DNA of 64,000 nt from Streptomyces sp. 549 (GCF_030124175.1 NZ_JASKMT010000024.1:1-64000), one strand, 5' to 3'; shown: positions 33,338 to 42,971, counted from the first letter of the stretch. Translations and numbers: made by a program. The notes: generated by a model from the sequence alone, not told the origin.

Positions 33338-34369
33338 GTGAACGACACGAACGACACCTCGAAGTTCGGCTGGGGACCCGCCGCGGCCACCGGAATCGGA
33401 TCCATGCCCGGCGGGGACGCCCGCGAGGCGGTGCGGACCGTCGTCGGCTCCCTGGAAGCCCTGCCCCATCTCCCGGAACTGCCCGCCCGCGGCCCCGGCG
33501 CCGACATGATCGGGCGGACCGCCGGCCTGCTCACCGAGCTGTACGCCCGCGTCGAGCCCAGCGGCTGGCGGATCGGTGACCGGCCCGGCCGGGACACCCG
33601 CCGGGCCCGCGCCTGGCTGGGCGAGGACCTGGACGCGCTGGAGGAGGCCACTCAGGGCTACCGGGGTGCGCTGAAGGTGTCCGCGGTCGGCCCGTGGACG
33701 CTGGCCGCGGCGCTGGAGCGGCGCAGCGGCGAGGCGATGCTGGGCGACGCCGGGGCCCGCCGGGACCTCGCGGCGTCGCTGGCTGACGGGCTGGCCGGGC
33801 ACCTCGCCGAGGTGCGGCGGCGGGTGCCCGGCGCCAAGGTGGTCCTCCAGCTGGACGAACCGTCGCTCACCGCGGTGCTCACCGGCCAGGTGCCGACGGC
33901 CAGCGGCTACCGCACCCACCGCGCGGTGGACCGGACCGTGGTCGAGGACGGTCTGCGCGCCCTGGTGCGGGCCGCGGGTGAGAGCCCCGTGGTGGTGCAC
34001 AGCTGCGCGCCCGGCGTGCCCTTCGCGCTGCTGCGCCGGGCCGGTGCCACCGGTGTCTCCTTCGACTTCTCGCTTCTCACGGAGAGTGAGGACGAGGTGC
34101 TCGGTGAGGCGGTGGAGGGCGGCACCGCGCTCTTCGCGGGCGTCGTCCCGGGTGTCGAGCCGGGCTCCGGCGGATTGTCAGACCCTGCCGGTAGCGTCAT
34201 GGGTGTCAGGTCGCTTTGGCGCAGGCTGGGGTTGGCGCCCGGACTCCTCACCGAGTCCGTGGTGATCACCCCTGCCTGCGGTCTTGCGGGTGCCTCGCCG
34301 GCGTACGCGCGGCAGGTGCTCGCCCACTGCGCCCGGGCGGCGAGATCGCTCGCAGACAACCCTGAGTAA
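33338..34369 (+). CDS. Short MetE-like (cobalamin-independent methionine synthase C-terminal domain) protein
   Basis: 343 residues, about half of MetE, and only its catalytic barrel. Zinc ligands appear kept: HSC in VVVHSCAPGVPF near residue 221 and the final Cys in TPACGLAG near 310. The usual Glu ligand region (GVSFDFSLL) lacks an obvious Glu. The N-terminal folate-binding domain is absent, so it may transfer methyl from another donor or another protein. It is 15 bases upstream of ligA, so probably co-transcribed with it. Confidence 0.82.
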   Translation: MNDTNDTSKFGWGPAAATGIGSMPGGDAREAVRTVVGSLEALPHLPELPARGPGADMIGRTAGLLTELYARVEPSGWRIGDRPGRDTRRARAWLGEDLDALEEATQGYRGALKVSAVGPWTLAAALERRSGEAMLGDAGARRDLAASLADGLAGHLAEVRRRVPGAKVVLQLDEPSLTAVLTGQVPTASGYRTHRAVDRTVVEDGLRALVRAAGESPVVVHSCAPGVPFALLRRAGATGVSFDFSLLTESEDEVLGEAVEGGTALFAGVVPGVEPGSGGLSDPAGSVMGVRSLWRRLGLAPGLLTESVVITPACGLAGASPAYARQVLAHCARAARSLADNPE

Positions 34370-34384
34370 CGGGAGGACGTAACG

Positions 34385-36565
34385 GTGGCTGCCGAACAGG
34401 ACGCAGTCGTGCCCGCCGAGGTGCGCGAGGAGCACATGCGACTGGCGGAGCAGGTCGAGGAGCACCGCTTCCGCTACTACGTGCGGGACGCGCCCGTCGT
34501 CAGCGACGCCGAGTTCGACCGGCTGCTGCGCCGCCTGGAGGAGCTGGAGGAGCGCCACACCGAGCTGCGCACCCCCGACTCGCCCACCCAGAAGGTCGCC
34601 GGCAACTACGCCACCGAGTTCACCGAGGTGGCGCACCGCGAGCGCATGCTCTCCCTGGACAACGCCTTCGACGACGCGGAGCTGGACTCCTGGGCCGAGC
34701 GGGTGGCCCGGGAACTGGAGGGCGTGCCGCACCACTTCCTGTGCGAGCACAAGATCGACGGCCTGGCCGTCAACCTCACCTACGAGAACGGCCGCCTCAC
34801 CCGCGCCGCCACCCGCGGTGACGGCCGCACGGGCGAGGACATCACCCCCAACGTCCGTACCATCGACGACATCCCCGAGCGGCTGACCGGCGAGGACGTG
34901 CCCTCGCTGGTCGAGATCCGGGGTGAGGTCTTCTTCCCGATGGCGCGGTTCCAGGAGCTGAACGCGCGCCTGGTCGCGGACGGCAAACCGCCGTTCGCCA
35001 ACCCCCGCAACGCCGCCGCGGGCTCGCTGCGGCAGAAGGACCCCAAGGTCACCGCCACCCGCCCGCTGCACATGCTGGTGCACGGCATCGGCGCGCTGGA
35101 GGGCATGAGCCTGGACCGCCTCAGCCACGCCTACGACCTGCTCCGCGGCTGGGGCCTGCCCACGTCCGACCACAACCGGGTGGTCGACTCGCTGGAGGGC
35201 GTGCGCGAGTTCATCGCCGAGTCCGGCACCCGCCGCCACGCCCTGGAGCACGAGATCGACGGCGCGGTGATCAAGCTCGACGAGATCCCGCTCCAGGGGC
35301 GGCTGGGCTCCACCTCCCGTGCGCCGCGCTGGGCCATCGCGTGGAAGTTCCCGCCCGAGGAGGTCAACACCAAGCTGCTCGACATCCGGGTCGGCGTCGG
35401 CCGGACGGGCCGGGTGACGCCCTACGCGGTGGTCGAGCCCGTCATGGTGGCCGGCTCCGAAGTGGAGTTCGCCACCCTGCACAACCAGGAGGTGGTCAGG
35501 TCCAAGGGTGTGTTCATCGGCGACACGGTCGTGCTGCGCAAGGCAGGCGACGTCATCCCGGAGATCCTCGGCCCGGTGGCGGACCTCCGTGACGGCACCG
35601 AGCGCGAGTTCGTCATGCCCGCCGAGTGCCCCGACTGCGGTACCGCGCTGAAACCGGCCAAAGAGGGCGACATCGACCTGCGCTGCCCCAACGGGCAGTC
35701 CTGTCCGGCGCAGTTGCGGGAGCGGCTGTTCTACCTCACGGGCCGCAAGTGCCTCGACATCGAGAACTTCGGCTACGTCGTCGCGACGGCGCTGACCCAG
35801 CCGCTGGAGCCCTCCGAGCCGCCGCTGCGCGACGAGGGCGGCCTGTTCGACCTCACGGTGGAGCAGCTGCTCCCCATCAAGACCCACGTGCTCGACCCGG
35901 ACAGCGGCCTGCCCAAGCGGGACCCGGAGACGGGCGAGGAGAAGGTCGTCACGCTTTTCGCCAACCAGAAGGGGGAGCCGCGCAAGAACACGCTGGCCAT
36001 GCTGGAGCACATCCAGGCCGCCAAGAACCGTCCGCTGGCCCGGATCATCACGGGTCTCTCCATCCGCCACGTGGGCCCGGTCGCCGCTGAGGCACTGGCC
36101 CGCGGCTTCCGCTCGCTGGACCGGATCGCGGAGGCCGACGAGGCGGAACTCGCCGCCACCGACGGCGTGGGGCCGACGATCGCCGCCTCCCTCAAGGAGT
36201 GGTTCGCGGTGGACTGGCACCGCGACATCGTCGAACGCTGGCGGGCCGCCGGGGTGCGCATGGAGGAGGAGGGCGCCGAGGAGTCCGGGCCGCGCCCGCT
36301 GGAGGGCCTCACCGTCGTCGTCACCGGAACCCTGGAGTCGCACACCAGGGACGGCGCCAAGGAGCAACTGCAGAAACTCGGGGCGAAAGTCACCGGGTCC
36401 GTTTCCAAGAAGACGTCCTTCGTCGTGGTCGGCGACAATCCCGGCTCGAAGTACGACAAAGCCGTTCAGGCGAAGGTGCCGATTCTGAACGAGGACGGAT
36501 TCGCCGTACTGCTGGAGAACGGACCGGACGCGGCACGCGAAATCGCCGTGAACCCACCCGAGTGA
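34385..36565 (+). CDS. ligA: NAD-dependent DNA ligase LigA
   Basis: 726 residues from GTG 34385. Seals nicks in replication and repair using NAD. Adenylation Lys in CEHKIDGLAVNLTYENG near residue 123; OB fold after residue 330; four-Cys zinc finger CPDCGTALKP ... CPNGQSCPAQ near 415-440; helix-hairpin-helix region (RHVGPVAAEALARGF; DGVGPTIAASL); C-terminal BRCT from about 640 (LEGLTVVVTGTLESH). A ~50-residue insert follows the zinc finger (DPDSGLPKRDPETGEE), longer than in E. coli but usual for actinobacteria. Confidence 0.97.
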   Translation: MAAEQDAVVPAEVREEHMRLAEQVEEHRFRYYVRDAPVVSDAEFDRLLRRLEELEERHTELRTPDSPTQKVAGNYATEFTEVAHRERMLSLDNAFDDAELDSWAERVARELEGVPHHFLCEHKIDGLAVNLTYENGRLTRAATRGDGRTGEDITPNVRTIDDIPERLTGEDVPSLVEIRGEVFFPMARFQELNARLVADGKPPFANPRNAAAGSLRQKDPKVTATRPLHMLVHGIGALEGMSLDRLSHAYDLLRGWGLPTSDHNRVVDSLEGVREFIAESGTRRHALEHEIDGAVIKLDEIPLQGRLGSTSRAPRWAIAWKFPPEEVNTKLLDIRVGVGRTGRVTPYAVVEPVMVAGSEVEFATLHNQEVVRSKGVFIGDTVVLRKAGDVIPEILGPVADLRDGTEREFVMPAECPDCGTALKPAKEGDIDLRCPNGQSCPAQLRERLFYLTGRKCLDIENFGYVVATALTQPLEPSEPPLRDEGGLFDLTVEQLLPIKTHVLDPDSGLPKRDPETGEEKVVTLFANQKGEPRKNTLAMLEHIQAAKNRPLARIITGLSIRHVGPVAAEALARGFRSLDRIAEADEAELAATDGVGPTIAASLKEWFAVDWHRDIVERWRAAGVRMEEEGAEESGPRPLEGLTVVVTGTLESHTRDGAKEQLQKLGAKVTGSVSKKTSFVVVGDNPGSKYDKAVQAKVPILNEDGFAVLLENGPDAAREIAVNPPE

Positions 36566-36725
36566 CCCAGCCGCCGTGACCGTGTCTGTTCGAATGCCGT
36601 GCGAGCGGCTGCCGGGTCGTCGTGTCACCGTCCGTTCCGTACTGCGAACGCGGCCGTACGGCATCTGACGGACCGGCAGCAGACCCGGGACCGCATTCGG
36701 GCAACCCCGGCCGATCGCTGCCCTC

Positions 36726-36753
36726 TTGTCGATCCGCGGCCTAGTGTGGATAC
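36726..36753 (+). promoter_or_regulatory. Candidate promoter of the rmdB-like gene
   Basis: TTGTCG (36726-36731), 16 bases, GGATAC (36748-36753); a leader of about 40 bases would precede ATG 36801. I found no good BldD box here. Confidence 0.35.
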
Positions 36754-36800
36754 GTGCGCCTGCCGTGGCGTGGGCACCGACGGCCTTGAGAGGGACGCGC

Positions 36801-38978
36801 ATGCAGCAGACACCCGAAGAGCGGGAGCGAGCCGGTCTTCCGCAGGGTCCTGCGTACGTTCCGCGGGCGGACGCACCCGGCCGCCCGCACCGACTCCGCA
36901 GGTTCGCCGCGACCGCCGCGCCGGGACTCCCGGCGTGTGTGGTCGCGGCAGCCGCGCTCGCCCTTGCCGTCGGGGTCTACCGGGTCCTCGACCACGGCCG
37001 GGCCCTCTTTCCCGGCGGCACCGTCGGCTGGGCGTTCGCCGCCCTGACCGGGATCATCGTCGGGCACCTGGTCGCGCTCGGCCGGGACCGCTGGTGGGGC
37101 GGTACCGGCTCCGGCGCGGCACTCACCCTGGCCATCCTGCTGCTCTACGGCTGGGTGCCGGCCACCCTGGTCAGCCTGGCCGTCGTCTTCTTAGTCTGCG
37201 CCGCCCGCCACCACCGCTGGCGCCAGGCCCTCGTGCACGGCTCGGTGGACATCCTCGGCATCGGCGCCTCCGCGCTCACCATGGCCGCGTTCGGCACCCA
37301 CCCCTCCGTCGAGTTCCCCTGGACACCCGACGCCTGGCAGTGGTCGGCGCTGCCGGAGGTGCTCATCGCCGCCGGCACCTACCTGCTCGTCACCCGCCTC
37401 CTGCTCTGGTACTGCCTCACTCCGAGCGGCGGCCTGCCCACCGCCACCCGCACCGCCCTGATCCGGCAGGGCCTGGTGTGCGTCGCCCTGCTGTGCATCT
37501 CCCCGCTCGTCGTGGTGGTGGCCGTGCACATGCCGGTACTGCTGCCGCTGTTCGCGGTGCCGCTGATCGCGCTGGACTCCACGCTGTGGATCGCCCGCGC
37601 CAGGGCCGAGGAGCAGCTGCGCGACCCGCTGACCAAGCTGCCCAACCGCCTGTGGCTGATGGAACGCACCTGGACCGCGCTGGACGAGGCCGAGCGCAGC
37701 GGCAGCCGCGCCGCCCTGGTGCTCATCGACCTGGACCGGTTCCGGTCCGTCAACGACACGCTGGGCCACCTCGCCGGAGACCGCCTGCTGCTCCAGATCG
37801 CCGACCGGCTGCGGGCCGCACTGCCCTGCGACGCCGAGGCGGCCCGGCTCGGCGGCGACGAGTTCGCCGTCCTGCTGCCGCACGTCGGCTCCACGACCAG
37901 CGCCAAGCGCACCGCCCGCCACCTGGTCGCGGCGCTCAGCTCACCGCTGGACCTCGACGGCCTCACCCTGGTCCTGGAGGCCAGCGCGGGCCTGGCCGTC
38001 TTCCCCGACCACGCCTGCGAGGCCGAGGGGCTCCTGCGGCGGGCCGACGTCGCCATGTACGAGGCGAAGCGCGACCGCAGCGACGTCGAGGTCTACGACG
38101 CCAGCCGCGACGGCAACACCCCCGACCGGCTCGGCCTGCTCGGTGACCTGCGCAGGGCCCTGGAGGCCGGTGAGGTGGCGCTGCACTACCAGCCCAAGGT
38201 CCGCTTCGACGGCGAGGTGGCCGGCCTGGAGGCACTGGTCCGCTGGGTGCACCCCGAACGCGGCAAGGTCCCGCCGGACGAGTTCATCGCCATCGCGGAG
38301 AGTTCCGGGCTGATGCCGCAGCTCACCGAGTACGTGCTGGAGGCAGCGCTGCGCCAGGTGGCGCTGTGGCGCTCGGTCGGCCTGACCGTGCCGGTCGCGG
38401 TGAACATCTCCCCGCGCGACGTGCACAGCCCCGGCTTCGCAGGCGCCGTCGCCGCCCGCCTCGCCCGGCACGGCGTGCCCGCCGGGTCGCTGCAACTGGA
38501 GATCACCGAGCACGTGCTGCTGGAGGACCCGCAGCAGGCCGCCATCACCCTGGCCGGCCTGACCGGCCACGGCGTGAAGATGTCGCTCGACGACTTCGGC
38601 ACCGGCTACTCCTCGCTGGTCCACCTGCGGCGCCTGCCGGTGAGCGAGCTGAAGATCGACCGCTCGTTCGTGGCCCGGCTGGCCGTCGACGTCCAGGACG
38701 CCGAGATCGTGCGCTGCACCGTCGACCTCGCGCACTCCCTCGGACTGCTCGTCGTCGCCGAGGGCGTCGAGGACGACGAGACGTGGGAGCGGCTGCGCGA
38801 CCTGGGCTGCGACGCGGTGCAGGGCTGGCTGGTGGCCGCGGCCATGCCGCCGGACGAGGCGACCGCCTGGCTGCGCGCCCGCGACGGCTCCCGCCGCGCC
38901 CTGCCGCCGGGCGTGCCCTCCCCGGCGCCCGCGCCCGCCGCCCGCCTGGGCGGCAGCCCGGAGCAGCCCGTGCAGTGA
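36801..38978 (+). CDS. rmdB: Membrane GGDEF-EAL protein, RmdB-like c-di-GMP enzyme
   Basis: 725 residues from ATG 36801 (GAGAGG upstream). About six to seven membrane segments at residues 40-260, then GGDEF (RLGGDEFAVLL near 350) and EAL (LEALVRW near 475). The EAL domain keeps the catalytic set: EAL, ITE, DDFGTGYSSL, KIDRSF, AEGVE, so phosphodiesterase activity is expected. GGDEF is intact but has no RxxD inhibitory site before it. Position next to ligA and gatCAB matches S. coelicolor SCO5495 (RmdB), known to affect development; that identity is by synteny. Confidence 0.88.
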   Translation: MQQTPEERERAGLPQGPAYVPRADAPGRPHRLRRFAATAAPGLPACVVAAAALALAVGVYRVLDHGRALFPGGTVGWAFAALTGIIVGHLVALGRDRWWGGTGSGAALTLAILLLYGWVPATLVSLAVVFLVCAARHHRWRQALVHGSVDILGIGASALTMAAFGTHPSVEFPWTPDAWQWSALPEVLIAAGTYLLVTRLLLWYCLTPSGGLPTATRTALIRQGLVCVALLCISPLVVVVAVHMPVLLPLFAVPLIALDSTLWIARARAEEQLRDPLTKLPNRLWLMERTWTALDEAERSGSRAALVLIDLDRFRSVNDTLGHLAGDRLLLQIADRLRAALPCDAEAARLGGDEFAVLLPHVGSTTSAKRTARHLVAALSSPLDLDGLTLVLEASAGLAVFPDHACEAEGLLRRADVAMYEAKRDRSDVEVYDASRDGNTPDRLGLLGDLRRALEAGEVALHYQPKVRFDGEVAGLEALVRWVHPERGKVPPDEFIAIAESSGLMPQLTEYVLEAALRQVALWRSVGLTVPVAVNISPRDVHSPGFAGAVAARLARHGVPAGSLQLEITEHVLLEDPQQAAITLAGLTGHGVKMSLDDFGTGYSSLVHLRRLPVSELKIDRSFVARLAVDVQDAEIVRCTVDLAHSLGLLVVAEGVEDDETWERLRDLGCDAVQGWLVAAAMPPDEATAWLRARDGSRRALPPGVPSPAPAPAARLGGSPEQPVQ

Positions 38979-39041
38979 GCCGGCCCCCCGGTGCCGCGGT
39001 GGGATGCGCCCCGGCCGACACGGGCCGCGGCGCGGGAGCCA

Positions 39042-39047
39042 TAGGAT
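39042..39047 (+). promoter_or_regulatory. Candidate -10 of the gatCAB operon (TAGGAT)
   Basis: TAGGAT 59 bases before the gatC ATG; no clear -35. Confidence 0.35.
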
Positions 39048-39106
39048 TGGGGCGCACACCCGGAACACCCGGCCCCACTCAGCCAAGAACCCGTAAGGAT
39101 CGCTGC

Positions 39107-39403
39107 ATGCCTGGCATCACGCGCGAGGAGGTCGCCCACCTCGCTCGGCTGGCGCGCCTGGAGCTGTCCGGTGAAGAGCTAGAGCACTTCGCCGGACAGC
39201 TCGACGACATCATCGGAGCGGTCGCGACCGTCTCCGAGGTCGCCGCCGAGGACGTACCGCCGACCTCCCACCCGCTGCCGCTGACCAACGTCATGCGCCC
39301 GGACGAGGTCCGTCCGAGCCTGACTCCCCAGCAGGCGCTCTCCGGCGCGCCCGCCCAGGAGCAGCAGCGATTCAAGGTGCCGCAGATCCTGGGTGAGGAG
39401 TGA
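39107..39403 (+). CDS. gatC: Glu-tRNA(Gln)/Asp-tRNA(Asn) amidotransferase subunit C
   Basis: 98 residues. The family start ITREEVAHLARLARLELSGEE and the C-terminal LRPDEV/FKVPQIL pattern are present. GatC stabilises GatA on GatB in the complex that converts Glu-tRNA(Gln) to Gln-tRNA(Gln). First gene of gatC-gatA-small ORF-gatB; 5 bases before gatA. Confidence 0.95.
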   Translation: MPGITREEVAHLARLARLELSGEELEHFAGQLDDIIGAVATVSEVAAEDVPPTSHPLPLTNVMRPDEVRPSLTPQQALSGAPAQEQQRFKVPQILGEE

Positions 39404-39408
39404 CCGAC

Positions 39409-40902
39409 ATGGCCGAACTGACCAGGCTCACCGCAGCCGAGACCGCCGCCCGCATCGCCTCCGGCGAGGTCACCGCGGTCGAGGTGACGCAGGCGCACCT
39501 CGACCGGATCGACGCCGTCGACGAGAAGGTGCACGCCTTCCTGCACGTCGACCGTGAGGGCGCACTCGCCACCGCGCGCGAGGTGGACGCCAAGCGCGCC
39601 CGCGGCGAGAAGCTGGGCCCGCTGGCCGGCGTGCCGCTCGCGCTGAAGGACATCTTCACCACCGAGGGCCAGCCGACCACCGTCGGCTCGAAGATCCTCG
39701 AAGGCTGGATCCCGCCCTACGACGCCACCGTCACCAAGCGGCTCAAGGACGCCGACGTGGTGATCCTCGGCAAGACCAACATGGACGAGTTCGCCATGGG
39801 GTCCTCCACCGAGAACAGCGCGTACGGCCCGACGGGCAACCCGTGGGACCTGACCCGCATCCCCGGCGGCTCCGGTGGCGGCTCGTCCGCCGCGCTCGCC
39901 TCGTTCCAGGCGCCGCTCGCCATCGGCACCGACACCGGTGGCTCGATCCGCCAGCCGGCGGCCCTCACCGGCACCGTCGGCGTCAAGCCGACGTACGGCG
40001 GCGTGTCCCGCTACGGCATGGTGGCGTTCTCCTCCTCGCTGGACCAGGGCGGCCCGTGCGCCCGCACCGTGCTCGACGCGGCGCTGCTGCACGAGGTCAT
40101 CGCGGGCCACGACCCGATGGACTCCACGTCCGTCGACGCGCCCGTGCCGCCGGTGGTGGAGGCGGCCCGCAGCGGCGAGGTGCGCGGCATGCGCGTCGGC
40201 GTCGTCCCCGAGCTGTCCGGCGAGGGCTACCAGCCGGGTGTCATGCAGCGCTTCGACGAGTCCGTGGAGCTGCTGCGCGAGCTGGGCGCGGAGATCGTCG
40301 AGGTCTCCTGCCCGTCGTTCACCAGGGCGCTCGCCGCGTACTACCTGATCGCGCCCAGCGAGTGCTCCTCGAACCTCGCCCGGTTCGACGCCATGCGCTA
40401 CGGCCTGCGCGTCGGCGACGACGGCACCCGCTCGGCCGAGGAGGTCACCGCGCTCACCCGCGAGGCCGGCTTCGGCGACGAGGTCAAGCGCCGCGTCATG
40501 CTGGGCACCTACGCGCTCAGCTCCGGCTACTACGACGCGTACTACGGTTCGGCGCAGAAGGTCCGCACGCTCATCAGCCGGGACTTCGCGAAGGCGTTCG
40601 AGTCGGTGGACGTGCTCGTCTCGCCGACGGCGCCCACCACCGCGTTCCCGATCGGCGAGCGGGCCGACGACCCGATGGCGATGTACCTCGCCGACCTGTG
40701 CACCATCCCGTCCAACCTGGCCGGCAACGCGGCCATGTCGCTTCCCTGCGGCCTGGCGCCGGAGGACGGGCTGCCGGTGGGGCTGCAGATCATCGCCCCC
40801 GCCATGGCCGACGACCGTCTCTACCGTGTCGGCGCAGCCGTCGAGGCTGCGTTCCAGGCACGGTGGGGCCACCCGCTGCTCGAGGAGGCACCGTCACTGT
40901 GA
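39409..40902 (+). CDS. gatA: Glu-tRNA(Gln) amidotransferase subunit A
   Basis: 497 residues from ATG 39409, GTGAGGAG upstream. Amidase-signature enzyme that releases ammonia from glutamine: catalytic Lys in ALKDIFTTEG near residue 82, cis-Ser and Ser nucleophile in the Gly/Ser run GGSGGGSSAALAS near 155-168 and GTDTGGSIRQPA near 178. Its stop overlaps the start of the small membrane-protein gene (GTGA). Confidence 0.96.
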   Translation: MAELTRLTAAETAARIASGEVTAVEVTQAHLDRIDAVDEKVHAFLHVDREGALATAREVDAKRARGEKLGPLAGVPLALKDIFTTEGQPTTVGSKILEGWIPPYDATVTKRLKDADVVILGKTNMDEFAMGSSTENSAYGPTGNPWDLTRIPGGSGGGSSAALASFQAPLAIGTDTGGSIRQPAALTGTVGVKPTYGGVSRYGMVAFSSSLDQGGPCARTVLDAALLHEVIAGHDPMDSTSVDAPVPPVVEAARSGEVRGMRVGVVPELSGEGYQPGVMQRFDESVELLRELGAEIVEVSCPSFTRALAAYYLIAPSECSSNLARFDAMRYGLRVGDDGTRSAEEVTALTREAGFGDEVKRRVMLGTYALSSGYYDAYYGSAQKVRTLISRDFAKAFESVDVLVSPTAPTTAFPIGERADDPMAMYLADLCTIPSNLAGNAAMSLPCGLAPEDGLPVGLQIIAPAMADDRLYRVGAAVEAAFQARWGHPLLEEAPSL

Positions 40903-41156
40903 GCAAGCCCAGCAAGCCCAGCAAACTCAGCAAGGCCAAAGGGTTCCGGAAGTCCCGCACCGGCACCTACCTGTCCATCGGCACCACGCTGTTCGGGGCG
41001 GTGAGCGTCGTGAAGCAGGCCAGGAAGGCCCGCTTCGAGAAGGACACGCTCCAGCTCGTCGACGCGGTCGTCTCCGCCGCCGCCATCGCCACCGGGATCG
41101 CGCTGCTCGTGCGCGAACTCCGCCGGGCGGCCGACGGCGACATCCTCGCCGACTGA
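40899..41156 (+). CDS. Small membrane protein inside the gat operon
   Basis: 85 residues from GTG 40899, translationally coupled to gatA. Begins with a basic repeat SKPSKPSKLSK (9-base DNA period), then one or two hydrophobic segments (TYLSIGTTLFGAVSVV and LVDAVVSAAAIATGIALLV) and a basic helix. No known family. A gene at this place also exists in S. coelicolor as I recall (SCO5500), so it is probably conserved in the genus. No tie to tRNA amidation is evident. Confidence 0.75.
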   Translation: MSKPSKPSKLSKAKGFRKSRTGTYLSIGTTLFGAVSVVKQARKARFEKDTLQLVDAVVSAAAIATGIALLVRELRRAADGDILAD

Positions 41157-41183
41157 CGCGGCCCCTTCGAAAGGCGCTTTTCC

Positions 41184-42692
41184 GTGACTGTCATTGACCT
41201 GGTGCCGTACGAGGACGCGCTCGCGTCCTACGACCCCGTCATGGGCCTGGAAGTCCATGTCGAGCTCGGGACCAAGACCAAGATGTTCTGCGGGTGCTCC
41301 ACCACCCTGGGCGCGGAGCCCAACTCGCAGACCTGCCCCACCTGCCTGGGCCTGCCCGGCTCGCTGCCCGTCGTCAACGCGATCGGCGTCGAGTCGGCGA
41401 TCCGGATCGGCCTCGCCCTGCACTGCGAGATCGCCGAGTGGTGCCGGTTCGCCCGGAAGAACTACTTCTACCCGGACATGCCGAAGAACTTCCAGACCTC
41501 CCAGTACGACGAGCCGATCGCCTTCAACGGCTACCTCGACGTGCAGCTGGAGGACGGCGAGGTCTTCCGCGTCGAGATCGAGCGCGCCCACATGGAGGAG
41601 GACACCGGCAAGTCCCTCCACGTCGGCGGCGCCACCGGCCGCATCCACGGCGCCTCGCACTCGCTGCTGGACTACAACCGGGCCGGCATCCCGCTGATCG
41701 AGATCGTCACCAAGCCGATCACCGGAGCCGGCGAGCGCGCCCCCGAGGTCGCCAAGGCCTACGTGGCCGAACTGCGCGAACTCATCCGGGCGCTCGGCGT
41801 CTCCGAGGCCCGCATGGAGATGGGCCAGATGCGCTGCGACGTCAACCTGTCGCTGCGCCCGCACGGCCGGGAGAAGTTCGGCACCCGCAGTGAGACGAAG
41901 AACGTCAACTCGCTGCGCAGCGTCGAGCGGGCCGCCCGCTTCGAGGTCCAGCGGCACGCCGCGGTGCTCAACGGCGGCGGCACCATCGTGCAGGAGACCC
42001 GGCACTTCCACGAGGAGGACGGCAGCACCACCTCGGGGCGGGTCAAGGAGGAGGCGGAGGACTACCGCTACTTCCCCGAGCCGGACCTGGTGCCGGTCGC
42101 GCCCAGCCGCGAGTGGGTCGAGGAACTGCGCGGCACGCTCCCTGAGTTGCCGCGGGTGCGCCGCAACCGGCTCCGCGAGGAGTGGGGCGTCTCCGAGCAC
42201 GAGATGCAGTCGGTGCTCAACGCCGGCGCGATCGACCCGATCGTGGCCACCATCGAGGCCGGCGCGCCCGCCGACCAGGCCCGCAAGTGGTGGATGGGCG
42301 AACTCGCCCGCAACGCCAACGAGTCGGGCCGTGACATCGCCGCGCTGCCCATCACGCCCGAGCAGGTCGCCCGGGTGTGCGTGCTGGTCGCCGAGGGCTC
42401 GCTCAACGACAAGCTGGCCCGGCAGACCATCGAGGGCGTGCTCGCCGGTGAGGGCACGCCGGACGAGGTCGTCGACAAGCGCGGCCTGAAGGTGGTCTCC
42501 GACGACGGCGCGCTGGGCGCGGCCGTGGACGAGGCCATCGCCGGCAACCCGGCCATCGCCGACAAGATCCGGTCCGGCAAGGTCGCCGCGGCCGGCGCGC
42601 TGGTCGGCGCGGTGATGAAGGCCACCCGCGGGCAGGCCGACGCCGCCCGGGTGCGCGAGCTGATCCTGGAGAAGCTCGGCGCCGAGGGCTGA
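41184..42692 (+). CDS. gatB: Glu-tRNA(Gln) amidotransferase subunit B
   Basis: 502 residues from GTG 41184 (GAAAGG upstream). GatB binds and phosphorylates the mischarged tRNA. GLEVHVELGT near residue 20, zinc-site Cys in CGCS and CPTCLGLPG, then RKNYFYPDMPKNFQ, and the C-terminal YqeY-like tail domain. Completes the amidotransferase, which implies the organism uses the indirect route for Gln-tRNA. Confidence 0.97.
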   Translation: MTVIDLVPYEDALASYDPVMGLEVHVELGTKTKMFCGCSTTLGAEPNSQTCPTCLGLPGSLPVVNAIGVESAIRIGLALHCEIAEWCRFARKNYFYPDMPKNFQTSQYDEPIAFNGYLDVQLEDGEVFRVEIERAHMEEDTGKSLHVGGATGRIHGASHSLLDYNRAGIPLIEIVTKPITGAGERAPEVAKAYVAELRELIRALGVSEARMEMGQMRCDVNLSLRPHGREKFGTRSETKNVNSLRSVERAARFEVQRHAAVLNGGGTIVQETRHFHEEDGSTTSGRVKEEAEDYRYFPEPDLVPVAPSREWVEELRGTLPELPRVRRNRLREEWGVSEHEMQSVLNAGAIDPIVATIEAGAPADQARKWWMGELARNANESGRDIAALPITPEQVARVCVLVAEGSLNDKLARQTIEGVLAGEGTPDEVVDKRGLKVVSDDGALGAAVDEAIAGNPAIADKIRSGKVAAAGALVGAVMKATRGQADAARVRELILEKLGAEG

Positions 42693-42713
42693 CCCTCCCC
42701 GCGTCCGTTTCGC

Positions 42714-42782
42714 CGGACTGAGGCCCGCGCCCGCCGGGCTGAGCACGCCGCCTGCCGGGCTGAGCCGCCGCGCCCGGCTGAG
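42714..42782. repeat. Imperfect repeat around CGGGCTGAG, four copies
   Basis: CGG[A/G]CTGAG or CCGGCTGAG at 42714, 42735, 42756 and 42774, spaced 21, 21 and 18 bases, directly after gatB. No reading frame is implied. Confidence 0.5.
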
Positions 42783-42971
42783 GCCCGAACGGCGCCCCCT
42801 GAGGCGTCGGGTAAGGCATGGCCGACCCGGGTAAGGCGCGGGCCGCACGGAGTGGGGGCAGTTGCCCGATGCGGTCCGCCCGCCTCAGCGAGCAGTCTTC
42901 AACCGTTGGGACGAACGGACCGGACCGCACCCCCGGGTGCGGGTCGGCCCGGCGAGATGGGGAGGAAGACC

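Noticed and set aside
42714..42782. Small CRISPR-like or regulatory array after gatB
   Set aside because: Repeats are only 9 bases, imperfect, with 9-12 base spacers and no cas gene; treated as a simple degenerate repeat.
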